Of a stretch of 64,000 bases of DNA, positions 8,404-17,258 are shown piece by piece; position 1 is the stretch's first letter, and the number at the start of each line of letters is the position of its first letter. The notes under the pieces are model-generated. The model saw nothing but the letters and a program-made list of their open reading frames with translations. It did no database searches and had not been told where the DNA came from. This stretch comes from an uncultured Clostridia bacterium (GTDB lineage: Bacteria; Bacillota; Clostridia; Lachnospirales; Anaerotignaceae), in NCBI GenBank assembly GCA_910586765.1, contig CAJUJJ010000003.1:62001-126000 (forward strand), in the 5' to 3' direction. The translations under genes and the position numbers were made by a program.

Positions 8404-9831
8404 GTGGCAGATTTATTGAAAGTGACAACACCCCTTACAGGAAGTGAAAATTCTACAAGAACAAATCCTATAAGAGAAAATGATTCTAGCATACAAAATA
8501 TAGTAAATCCATCTAAAGTGGTTAGACCAGATGGCAGGGAAGGTGTATCAACAGATACACAAAGAAAGGCACTCAATTATGAGTCTAATTATGAAACTTT
8601 TATGCAGATGGTGAGAGATACACCAGGCTTAACACAAATGATTACAGATTTGATTTATTCTCGTATGGGTATTGTAGTCAGTTCTGGTATGGGTGAAAAT
8701 TTTACGGAGGAAATTGCAAATTTTATGGAAATGCTCAAAATGACACAAGGAGAGCTTGTTTATTTTTTAAAAAATCAAGCTGCTTCTGCTGTTAAATTTA
8801 AAGGAGCATTTTTTAATGTTTTAAGACAAATATTAGACCAAACACCTTCTATTGAACTAAAAACAAGTATATTAGACTTTTTAAAACGATATAATGATAT
8901 GTCAGCAGGTCCTCACTTAATGAACCAGATTATGCAGAATTTGCAAAACATTAAACAATCCATTCCAAGAAGTTATGGAGATACTCTTGCAGAATTGATG
9001 ACTAAGTTATATACTGGAAGTGAACAAGGAGATACTACTGCAAATACGGCAGTGCTGAAAAATGAAATCATACCTTATTTGTCAAAATACGTTAGTGCAA
9101 CATATGATTTAGGAAAAGCAAGAGACTGGATGACAATGCTTACGCTCAATATTGCTCGTTATGAAAATGGAGAAAAATCCGCATTTTTAAAAGCATTTTC
9201 TCAGATGATGACTTTTGGAAGTGTAAGAGAAAAATTAGGCGATATTTCACCAGAACAATTAGGAAAAATATTAGCAAATACAGAATTTGAAAGAGCAACA
9301 CAACAATATACACTGATGGACAAATTAACTGAAATATTAGAAACAGGAATGAATGGAACAGAGTCTACTCATGAAGCAAAAACTGTTTTTGCAAATATTA
9401 TTAATTCTCTTTTATTAAATGAGAGTGTTTATATGCCTTTACTTCACTTAATGATACCAGCAGATATTGGTGGCAGATTAATGTTTTCAGAAATGTGGAT
9501 TGACCCTGATGACCAATCAAATGGAAATGACGGCAGTAATGGAGAAAAAGAAAAGCAAATTAGATTATTTATTAAATTTGACATTAAGGACGTAGGCTAT
9601 TTTGAAATGATATTACTTTCAAAACAGGAAAATGTAGATATGCAATTATATTATCCAGAAAAATTGTCTACTTATAAAAAAATGATTCAAGATGGTGTCA
9701 GCAACATTATGGAAAGAAATGGTTTACGTTTTCAATCATTTTATACAGACGTTTTGCAAACACCAAAAACAATATCAGAGGTATTTCCTAAGCTATACGA
9801 AAGGATGAATGCAGTCAATGTCAGGATTTAA
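8404..9831 (+). CDS. FliK/YlqG-like protein (hook-length-control-like C-terminus)
   Basis: A 475-residue, mostly helical protein of no certain function. The last 130 residues, from about IRLFIKFDIKDVGYFEM through MQLYYPEKLSTYKK to NGLRFQSF, follow the beta-beta-helix pattern of the flagellar hook-length control domain of FliK. The following gene is an FlhB C-terminal domain, and in Bacillus the neighbouring ylqG-ylqH pair has the same layout; both points come from memory of the families. I chose GTG at 8404, five bases after AGGTGA; another GTG at 8395 overlaps the ribosome site. It is the first gene of a four-gene operon divergent from cheA. It could act in flagellar substrate switching or in an unrelated process. 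Confidence 0.6.
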   Translation: MADLLKVTTPLTGSENSTRTNPIRENDSSIQNIVNPSKVVRPDGREGVSTDTQRKALNYESNYETFMQMVRDTPGLTQMITDLIYSRMGIVVSSGMGENFTEEIANFMEMLKMTQGELVYFLKNQAASAVKFKGAFFNVLRQILDQTPSIELKTSILDFLKRYNDMSAGPHLMNQIMQNLQNIKQSIPRSYGDTLAELMTKLYTGSEQGDTTANTAVLKNEIIPYLSKYVSATYDLGKARDWMTMLTLNIARYENGEKSAFLKAFSQMMTFGSVREKLGDISPEQLGKILANTEFERATQQYTLMDKLTEILETGMNGTESTHEAKTVFANIINSLLLNESVYMPLLHLMIPADIGGRLMFSEMWIDPDDQSNGNDGSNGEKEKQIRLFIKFDIKDVGYFEMILLSKQENVDMQLYYPEKLSTYKKMIQDGVSNIMERNGLRFQSFYTDVLQTPKTISEVFPKLYERMNAVNVRI

Positions 9832-10114
9832 TGACAAATTAAACAAAAAAGCAGTAGCACTGCGTTATGATGTTGATAAAAATATTGCCCCTGTTATTGT
9901 AGCATCTGGTATGGGACACGTTGCAGAAAAAATTATTGAAATTGCAGGAGAAAATAAAGTTCCTATTTATGAAGATACCTCTTTAACAACAATATTAACT
10001 CAACTGGAATTAGGCTCAGAAATACCAGAGGAGCTTTATAAGGCAGTAGTAGATATTTACGTTTTCTTTTTGAATTTTGCACAACAGCATGAGGAAGAGG
10101 AAGACGAAGAATAA
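9809..10114 (+). CDS. FlhB-like export-switch domain protein (YlqH family)
   Basis: A 101-residue soluble protein matching only the C-terminal cytoplasmic domain of FlhB/YscU export-switch proteins: KAVALRYDVDKNIAPVIVASGMGHVAEKI, then VPIYEDTSLTTIL and EIPEELYKAVVDIYVFF. The NPTH autocleavage site and membrane helices of full FlhB are absent, as in the stand-alone YlqH family. The acidic tail (HEEEEDEE) is unusual. It overlaps the preceding gene by 23 bases. An interaction with the FliK-like partner is inferred from the FliK-FlhB pairing in flagella. Confidence 0.85.
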   Translation: MQSMSGFNDKLNKKAVALRYDVDKNIAPVIVASGMGHVAEKIIEIAGENKVPIYEDTSLTTILTQLELGSEIPEELYKAVVDIYVFFLNFAQQHEEEEDEE

Positions 10115-10134
10115 TTTTTTAGGAGGTGTTTATT

Positions 10135-10755
10135 TTGGCACAAGAAAAATATGCTGTTCTCTCTGAAAACAGTGATATGGTTTTATGTGAGGCTATTTTA
10201 ATAGACCAGCATGGAAGTAAAATGACTTTAAAAATTGTAGATGATGTAAATGTTTTAAGAGGGTTAAAGTCAGTAAAATTCCATAAAATGCAAAGTTATG
10301 CAGAAGTTTATCAAGGTGAAATTGCCGAAATAAAAGGAGATAACGTTTTATTTAATGAGGTAGTAAATATTAGTGCTCAAATGAGAACTGAAATTAAAAT
10401 AAAAATTCGTGTAGATACAAATTTAATAAAATTATTTCCACCAGAAGAACAAAAAGTACCAGTTGCTGTTCCTATTGTTACAAATGACATTAGTTGTGGT
10501 GGTATAGGATTTGTTTCAAAGGCAGATTTTGATAAAGAGGGTACTTATGAAGTAGTAATTCCTATTACTTCCCCTCCTACTGTCATTGACCTAGCGATTA
10601 TGAGAAAAGAATTTCAACCAGAACAAAATCAATATGTCTATGGCAGCAAATTTTTAGATTTAGATATTGTAGAAGAACGTATGTTGCGAAAAGCAATATT
10701 TAAAGTGCAAATGCGTCGTCATCATAAAAGGATTATGGAGGAGAAAAATAAATGA
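10135..10755 (+). CDS. PilZ-like putative c-di-GMP receptor
   Basis: This 206-residue protein has an N-terminal YcgR-N-like beta region and a C-terminal PilZ-like barrel with the NDISCGGIGF motif (the D/NxSxxG signature) near residue 120. The upstream arginine motif is poor: basic residues around MRTEIKIKIR are not a clean RxxxR, so cyclic di-GMP binding is possible but not assured. The start is TTG at 10135, eight bases after AGGAGG; a GTG at 10126 abuts the ribosome site. It sits 20 bases after the FlhB-like gene and overlaps the SLH gene by four bases (ATGA), so all four genes should be cotranscribed. Confidence 0.72.
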   Translation: MAQEKYAVLSENSDMVLCEAILIDQHGSKMTLKIVDDVNVLRGLKSVKFHKMQSYAEVYQGEIAEIKGDNVLFNEVVNISAQMRTEIKIKIRVDTNLIKLFPPEEQKVPVAVPIVTNDISCGGIGFVSKADFDKEGTYEVVIPITSPPTVIDLAIMRKEFQPEQNQYVYGSKFLDLDIVEERMLRKAIFKVQMRRHHKRIMEEKNK

Positions 10756-13700
10756 TGAAAAATATGCAGGGCAAAGCCAAAAAAATGATAGCCATTGCTG
10801 CTGCAATTTCTATGTTAGCAAGCCAGTGTTTTATTTCTGAAGGGCTGTTATTAGAACAAACTTATGCAGCAGGATTTAATATGAATGGCAGCAGATGGTC
10901 TGAACCTTATCTAAGAAGTTTATATGATAATGGTATTATGTCAGGAGATACAAATGGAAATATGAACCCTGACAATGATATTACTAGAGCAGAATTTGTT
11001 ACTATGCTCAACAAAGGCATGGGATACCATGAAACAACAGGTAAAACAAAGTTTAAAGATATTACTGGAAAAGAGTGGTACGCTAATGAAATTGATGTTG
11101 CAGCAACACAAGGTTATTTTGTAGGAAATGGAAAAAATGTTTCAGGAGCCTCAGACAATTTAACAAGAGAGCAAGCAGTTGCTTTTTTGACAAGAAATTT
11201 GAAATATGAAGAAGATGATAGAGTAAATACAGATTTTGTAGATGGTATGAACTTTCCAACATGGAGTAGAGGCTCTATCAATGCAGCAGCAGATAAAGGT
11301 GTAATCACTGGTTATAGAGATGGTACATTCCGTCCTAAAAATAATATTACTAGAGCAGAAGCAGGTACAATATTATATAATGCTTTAGGAAAAATTATCA
11401 ATCAACCTGGCGATTATACTTATGGCAGTATTGATGGTAATGTAACAATATCAAAATCAGGTGTAACACTTCACGACACTGTTATTAATGGGGATTTATA
11501 TATTACAGAAGGCGTAGAGCTTGGTTTTACTAATTTAAGAAATGTAACAGTAACAGGACAAGTTATTATTAGTGGTGGCGGTGAGAGTAATGTAGGTGGA
11601 AGTAGTATCATATTTACAGACTCTACTGTAAAAGAAATGATTATAAATGCTCCAGAAGATAAGCCTGTTTCTGTAAAAGTAGATGGAAGCACACAAATTA
11701 CAAACACAAAAATAAAATCAAATTCCTATTTAGAAGAACTTTCTGATTTAGAAGGCGGTTTTGAAAGTGTAGAATTAAATGGCCCAGAAGATACTGATTT
11801 ACATTTAAGGGGTACATATGGTACTGTAACAGTAAAAGGAGAAGGAAATAATCTTTATTTAGATGCTGGAGAAATCAATACACTTGTGATTGATGAAACA
11901 GCAGCAGACAGTACCACAACAATAGATGAACGTGCTTATGTTGCAGAAGCATTTATTGATGTAAAAACGGACATAAAAGGCAATGGCGACATAGGTCAGG
12001 CAAATATCAATGCAGATGATGTGACAATTTCTATGCTGCCAGATAGCATTGTATTACGTCCAGGAGCAACTGCTAGAATAAATGGCAAAACAATGACAAG
12101 TAAAGATGCAGAAGAAGCTTCTTCATTCCCTAGAATATTAAGCAGATACCCTAAAATGGACTTAATAGAAGCAACAAAAGTAAGTATACTTGTAAAAACA
12201 AATAAACCAGGTACTGTTTATTGGGCAGTAACAGAATCTGATGTAGCATCTGTTTCAGATGATGATTTGTTAAAACCAGAAAGACGAAAAGATATTATAA
12301 AATCTGGAAGTATTACAGCAGCAAAATCAGATACAGAATATACTATCAATGTTAGCGGTTTAACAAAAGATGCAGAATATACACTAACTGCTGCTTTGGT
12401 AGATGATAGAGATGACATTAGTACAAGAGAGAGAATAACATTTACAACAACAGATAATACATCACCACAGTATTTATCTGGTTCTCCTAGAATAAAAGAA
12501 ACTACAAACACTACAGCAACAATTTCTGCTGTTACAAACAAAGATTTAACAACATATTGGGCATTGTTCCCAACAGGCAGCTTAGCACCAACACAATATG
12601 AAGTAAGACGAGGAAATCTCAGCGGACATTTAGCAAAAGGAACAATAAAAGATTGCAAAAAGAATATAGAATTTGAATTTGGTATTTCAGGATTGCAGGA
12701 AAAAACAACATATGATTTATATATTGTAGGACATGATGATGTGGAACAAAAAGATACTTCTATGAGAAAACTTACATTTACCACATCTGATAAAACAGCA
12801 CCTCATTTCATGGAAGATTATCCAAAATCAAATAAAATAACAAAAACTTCTGTGGAAATGCTTTATAAAGTAGATGAAGATGCAAAAGTGTATTATGTAG
12901 TTATGGATAGAGGGGAAGATTTTCCACCTCCACCAGTAGGCTCTATGATAATACCACCACTTACTTCTGACGAAGCAAAATTAGCTATTATAAATGGTGT
13001 AACTGGTATTTCAAAAGGTTCTGGTACAGCAAAATCAGAAGTAGAAGGTAAAGTAAATGTCACTAGACTGCAAGAAGAAATTGCTTATGACCTTTATATG
13101 GTTGCAGTGGATAATGAAGGAAATATGTCTGAAATTGAAAAAAGACTAATTAAAACATTAGATGCTATTCCACCAACAGCAACACAAGAATTTACTGAAA
13201 TGATGGACGAATATCCAACCGTTTCTTCTGATGTAAGAATTGTATTTAGTGAAGAAGTAAAAGTAATAGAAGACAATGAATTTGTTGACCTTGCTCCAGA
13301 AAATTTAGCAAATCACATTACATTGTATGACCTTACAACAGTAGAAACAAAAACAGTAGAAATCAATTTCAACAGAGCAACTGTTGCATTGGAAAAGGGA
13401 AAAACAGTTGTAACATTCCCATCTCGAGCTATTCCTATGAGCAGTGGCTCAAGGTATCAGTTTGAGTTGAATGGTATTGTAGATACATCAAACAATAAAA
13501 TGGAAGATAAAACAATGTTGCCAGAGTTTAGAACAGTACCTTCATTGGTGTCATTGGTACAAACTATTGCACCACAGGATTATGATGTAACATTTACAGC
13601 AACACCACAGTCAAATGATACAAATGATGAATTGCTTTATGATATGCTAATATATTCTAGTTCTAATATTACATTTGACTTGTATGAAAAAGGGCCAAAT

Positions 13701-15458
13701 GATGCAGATTTTAGACTTTTGACAGGTACAAGAGTAGATTTGACAACAGGTCAGGAAGTGGACTATGATGCACAAATTAACGCAAGCGATAGTGACACTG
13801 GTACAAATGGTATTTCACTCCATCATATTTTGGATAGAGTAATGCACAATGAGCCAACATATTTGTTTGAAAGATTTAATCAGTTAGAGCCAAAAGAATA
13901 TGCTATCAAAATACGAAGCATTGATGGTAAGCCAGAAAGTGCAGGTTGGACAGCAAATGTAAGTATGAGTATAAAATGTATTGTAGGTTCTAGGACAACA
14001 TTACAACCAGCAGCAGGTGCTCCTGTAAAAGGTTTTGATGATGCCATTGCAGCGGGTGCATTAGAAGTAACAAGCCCAATGCCATTTAATTTGACAATAC
14101 CATTTACAGATACTGTAGTACCTAAATTTATAGAAGGGTATCCTATGCTGGACGAATTCCAAACAGATGCACCAGACCAGTACCCTGCTACATATGAATA
14201 TGTATCTGATTATACTATCCGTCCACGTTTGCAGACAGATAAAGAAGCAACAATGTATTATATGATAATGCCTCGTACCAATGTAGAAAATGCTACTATT
14301 ACAGCACAAGACGTATTTTATGGTACAATAAATGGTGCAAATGTTATAAAAGGACGACACTCTATACCAAACCCATATATTGTTATGGACAATTTGGAAA
14401 TAGAAGGACTAGAGCCAGCAACAGATTACATTATGTATAGTGTTTTGAAAGGAACACCTGCTGACCCTTCTCCATTGTATATCAATCGTTTTAGAACAAA
14501 GGATTTAGTACCACCAACGATTACGAATATACTTGTATTGAATGATGAAAATAAAGCAGATGCTGTTACAATACAGCTTACAGTAGATAAAACATCTACA
14601 CTGTATTATGTAGTATATCCAGCAGCAACAAGTGTAAATGGTTATGCTGGAGGTCAGATTAATGCAGAGCAAATTAAAAATGGTTATACAGAGCCTAGTA
14701 ATCAGCCTCTTGTGAGAGGACAGCAAATTATAGAAGTAGACCCAGAAGTGGGATTGACAACCGTTGATATTCCAATAAAAGGCTTAAAGCCAGGAGTAAA
14801 ATATATATTCCATGCAGTAGCAAGAAACTACTTGGGCACAAGTACAGCATTAGGTTATGACTCTGATGTAAAATGGTCTGATGAATTTGGTGCATTGGAT
14901 TTAATACCACCAAGTATTACAATAGGATATAATGTTAACCCTTGGAATACAGGTGACCCAGATGAATTATATAGTGGTAGTGTTACAGTAAGTTCAGATG
15001 AAGCATTATATTATATGGGCAGAGATGGTTCTATCAATCCATTGACATATGAAGTATTATTAAATGCTTTAGAAGTTACACCAAAGAGTGGAGAGATTGT
15101 ATTAGATACACAAGGTAGGTCAAGAAAAGCAGAATTTAAAATGACAAAAAATGATGTTACAATGTCTGTTGCCAGAGATATGGAAGGCAGAGCTGTAGGA
15201 GAAGGAATATCTTCATTTACATTAAATTACACCAATATCCATTTAGGAGAAGGAAGAATAACATTCCCATATCCAATTTGTGATGTAGAAGGTAATCCAA
15301 TTCCTAATGCAAAAGGAGGAGCACGTGGTACATTGTCATTAGTATTTAGAGAAAGAGCGATACTTGATTATAATAATGAATTTCGTGAATATAGACCAAG
15401 TTGGGAAGAAACAGGATTAGATGAAAATTATGTAACAGTTACACACCCATTTGGTTGA
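10752..15458 (+). CDS. Very large SLH-domain surface protein with Fn3-like repeats
   Basis: A 1568-residue exported protein. A signal peptide of about 40 residues ends near QTYAA. Three S-layer homology modules follow (about 45-215), each with the GxxNPxxxITRAE-type core (MNPDNDITRAEF, RPKNNITRAEAG), which would bind pyruvylated secondary cell-wall polymer. Residues about 215-440 are regular short beta strands with repeated GD/VTI patterns, typical of a beta-helix. From about 445 to the end there are six or seven Ig/Fn3-like units. Most begin with Pro, an aromatic and a Tyr-Pro (FMEDYP, FIEGYP) and contain a YYVV/YWAL strand; one resembles Big_5 (VRIVFSEEVKV). The role is probably adhesin or S-layer component. 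It is the last and largest gene of the operon. Confidence 0.85.
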   Translation: MMKNMQGKAKKMIAIAAAISMLASQCFISEGLLLEQTYAAGFNMNGSRWSEPYLRSLYDNGIMSGDTNGNMNPDNDITRAEFVTMLNKGMGYHETTGKTKFKDITGKEWYANEIDVAATQGYFVGNGKNVSGASDNLTREQAVAFLTRNLKYEEDDRVNTDFVDGMNFPTWSRGSINAAADKGVITGYRDGTFRPKNNITRAEAGTILYNALGKIINQPGDYTYGSIDGNVTISKSGVTLHDTVINGDLYITEGVELGFTNLRNVTVTGQVIISGGGESNVGGSSIIFTDSTVKEMIINAPEDKPVSVKVDGSTQITNTKIKSNSYLEELSDLEGGFESVELNGPEDTDLHLRGTYGTVTVKGEGNNLYLDAGEINTLVIDETAADSTTTIDERAYVAEAFIDVKTDIKGNGDIGQANINADDVTISMLPDSIVLRPGATARINGKTMTSKDAEEASSFPRILSRYPKMDLIEATKVSILVKTNKPGTVYWAVTESDVASVSDDDLLKPERRKDIIKSGSITAAKSDTEYTINVSGLTKDAEYTLTAALVDDRDDISTRERITFTTTDNTSPQYLSGSPRIKETTNTTATISAVTNKDLTTYWALFPTGSLAPTQYEVRRGNLSGHLAKGTIKDCKKNIEFEFGISGLQEKTTYDLYIVGHDDVEQKDTSMRKLTFTTSDKTAPHFMEDYPKSNKITKTSVEMLYKVDEDAKVYYVVMDRGEDFPPPPVGSMIIPPLTSDEAKLAIINGVTGISKGSGTAKSEVEGKVNVTRLQEEIAYDLYMVAVDNEGNMSEIEKRLIKTLDAIPPTATQEFTEMMDEYPTVSSDVRIVFSEEVKVIEDNEFVDLAPENLANHITLYDLTTVETKTVEINFNRATVALEKGKTVVTFPSRAIPMSSGSRYQFELNGIVDTSNNKMEDKTMLPEFRTVPSLVSLVQTIAPQDYDVTFTATPQSNDTNDELLYDMLIYSSSNITFDLYEKGPNDADFRLLTGTRVDLTTGQEVDYDAQINASDSDTGTNGISLHHILDRVMHNEPTYLFERFNQLEPKEYAIKIRSIDGKPESAGWTANVSMSIKCIVGSRTTLQPAAGAPVKGFDDAIAAGALEVTSPMPFNLTIPFTDTVVPKFIEGYPMLDEFQTDAPDQYPATYEYVSDYTIRPRLQTDKEATMYYMIMPRTNVENATITAQDVFYGTINGANVIKGRHSIPNPYIVMDNLEIEGLEPATDYIMYSVLKGTPADPSPLYINRFRTKDLVPPTITNILVLNDENKADAVTIQLTVDKTSTLYYVVYPAATSVNGYAGGQINAEQIKNGYTEPSNQPLVRGQQIIEVDPEVGLTTVDIPIKGLKPGVKYIFHAVARNYLGTSTALGYDSDVKWSDEFGALDLIPPSITIGYNVNPWNTGDPDELYSGSVTVSSDEALYYMGRDGSINPLTYEVLLNALEVTPKSGEIVLDTQGRSRKAEFKMTKNDVTMSVARDMEGRAVGEGISSFTLNYTNIHLGEGRITFPYPICDVEGNPIPNAKGGARGTLSLVFRERAILDYNNEFREYRPSWEETGLDENYVTVTHPFG

Positions 15459-15495
15459 TAATTTGTAATACGCATTAAGAAATAAAAAATAAAGT

Positions 15496-15526
15496 AAAAG
15501 AACACTCCAAAAGGAGTGTTCTTTTT
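15496..15526 (+). terminator. Terminator of the SLH operon
   Basis: A 13-bp stem (AAAAGAACACTCC with its complement) closes an AAAA loop and runs into T5. It lies about 40 bases after the SLH gene stop and ends just before queG. Confidence 0.9.
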
Positions 15527-15545
15527 ACACAATAAAGGAGAGCAT

Positions 15546-16628
15546 ATGACACTAGAACAAGAGATAAAACAATTTGCAGAAAATAGAAATTTAGAAGTAG
15601 GCATTACTACAGCAGAGCCTTTTTTAGAACTACAGCAAACACTTCTACAAAACAATAGCAAATTAAAAGGTTTTGCAGAGCAGGATATTTCAAAAAGAAT
15701 ATACCCGTGTAAAACAATGCCAAAAGCAAAGAGTATTATTGTTTTGACTATGGGCTATGGTGTTCGTAAAAAGCTACAGCAATGTGACACTGCTTTAATG
15801 GGAGAATTTTCTATTGCAGCAGTAGAAAGAGATTATCATATTGTTTTAAAAGAGCATTTCGAAGCATTAGAACAGTTTTTGAAACAAAAAGTAAAAGGAT
15901 TTGAATGTGCGTATTTTGTAGACACTGGCCCTCTTGTAGACAGAGCAGTTGCAGTAAGGGCAGGTTTAGGATATATAGGCAGAAATAACTGTGTTCATAC
16001 GACGAAATTTGGCTCTCTCGCTTTCTTTGGATATATGATGACGAATTTATCATTAAAACAAAATAAACAGATTACAGGGGATTGTGGAAGCTGTAAACGC
16101 TGTATTACTTTTTGTCCTACTGGTGCATTATCACAAAAGCAATTTGATATGAAAAAGTGTATTTCTTATTTGACACAAACAAAAACTGTATTACCAGCGT
16201 ATATTATGAAAACAATGTCAAAACAATTATATGGTTGTGATGTGTGCCAAATTGTTTGCCCTAAAAATCAAAAAGCGTTACAATGTTTTGAGCAAAAACA
16301 AACAAGTTTTTCATTAGAAGAAATGCTTCACTGTTCTAATAAAGCATTTTCTCAAAGTATTTCAAAAACAGCAGCAGGTTGGAGAGGAAAAAAAATATTG
16401 CAAAGAAATGCTATAATTGCACTAGGAAATAGTGATACAATAGAAGCATTGCCTTTGTTGGAAGAAGCACTAAAAGATGAAAGAGATTTAATTAGACATA
16501 CTGCTATAAGAGCAATATATAATTTGAATATACCAGAGGGATTTTTGCTTTTAAAGCAAGCGGAAAAAGTGGAAAAATCAGAAGAAATCAAAAAAGAATT
16601 ACAAATTATAATAAAATGTGATAAATAG
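15546..16628 (+). CDS. queG: Epoxyqueuosine reductase QueG
   Basis: QueG reduces epoxyqueuosine to queuosine in the tRNA wobble base using cobalamin and two [4Fe-4S] clusters. The 360 residues show the conserved N-terminal half (YFVDTGPLVDRAVAVRAGLG, IGRNNCV), two ferredoxin-like cysteine clusters (CGSCKRCITFCPTGAL and CDVCQIVCPKN) near 180-245, and a C-terminal HEAT-like repeat (LGNSDTIEALPLLEEALKD). Start ATG at 15546 has AAAGGAG five bases upstream; extending further would run into the terminator. It is followed after eight bases by recU. Confidence 0.95.
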   Translation: MTLEQEIKQFAENRNLEVGITTAEPFLELQQTLLQNNSKLKGFAEQDISKRIYPCKTMPKAKSIIVLTMGYGVRKKLQQCDTALMGEFSIAAVERDYHIVLKEHFEALEQFLKQKVKGFECAYFVDTGPLVDRAVAVRAGLGYIGRNNCVHTTKFGSLAFFGYMMTNLSLKQNKQITGDCGSCKRCITFCPTGALSQKQFDMKKCISYLTQTKTVLPAYIMKTMSKQLYGCDVCQIVCPKNQKALQCFEQKQTSFSLEEMLHCSNKAFSQSISKTAAGWRGKKILQRNAIIALGNSDTIEALPLLEEALKDERDLIRHTAIRAIYNLNIPEGFLLLKQAEKVEKSEEIKKELQIIIKCDK

Positions 16629-16636
16629 GAGGTATT

Positions 16637-17161
16637 ATGGGTTACTGGAATACAAGGGGACTGAGAGGGAGTGCATTAGAAGATTTAATTAATTTTACAA
16701 ATGAATTTTACAGACAAAAAGGATTGGCCTTATTCCAAAAAATACCAACACCTATTACACCTGTAGAAGTAAATAATAAAAAAAGAACAATTACATTAGC
16801 TTATTTTGGGCAGCAAAGTACAGTTGATTATATGGGAGTTGTGCAGGGTATTCCTGTATGTTTTGATGCCAAAGAAACAAGTTTAAAAAGTCTGCCTATA
16901 CAAAATATACACCCCCATCAAATTCAGTTTATGAAAGACTTTCAAAAACAAAATGGTATTTCATTTTTGTTAGTGCATTTTTCAGCAATAGATAGCTTTT
17001 ATTTTTTACCATTTGAAACATTAGAGCAATATTGGATAGCCTCGCAAAAGGGAGGAAGAAAATCTATACCATTTGACGCTTTTGAACAAAAATATTGTAT
17101 TATGCAAAAAAATGGTATATTGCAGTATTTAGAAGCAATTAATACGTATTTGAGCAGATGA
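16637..17161 (+). CDS. recU: Holliday junction resolvase RecU
   Basis: RecU cleaves four-way junctions in recombination and chromosome segregation of Firmicutes. The 174-residue protein has the N-terminal NTRGLRG motif and the nuclease core with the acidic and lysine residues of the PD-(D/E)xK fold (STVDYMGVVQGIPVCFDAKET), then IHPHQIQFMKDF and FLLVHF. Length is near the usual 170-200. AGGAGG lies four bases before ATG, eight bases after queG. Confidence 0.93.
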   Translation: MGYWNTRGLRGSALEDLINFTNEFYRQKGLALFQKIPTPITPVEVNNKKRTITLAYFGQQSTVDYMGVVQGIPVCFDAKETSLKSLPIQNIHPHQIQFMKDFQKQNGISFLLVHFSAIDSFYFLPFETLEQYWIASQKGGRKSIPFDAFEQKYCIMQKNGILQYLEAINTYLSR

Positions 17162-17258
17162 AAATAGTGGAATAAGTGAAAATATATTGCATAAATGCTA
17201 TAACATTGTTATGCTATTTTAAAAGTATTTTATCATATTTATAAGAAAGGATAATGAT

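Noticed and set aside
17190..17225. Short AT-rich inverted repeat after recU as terminator
   Set aside because: GCATAA/TTATGC stem is only six AT-rich pairs with a long loop; support is too weak to list.
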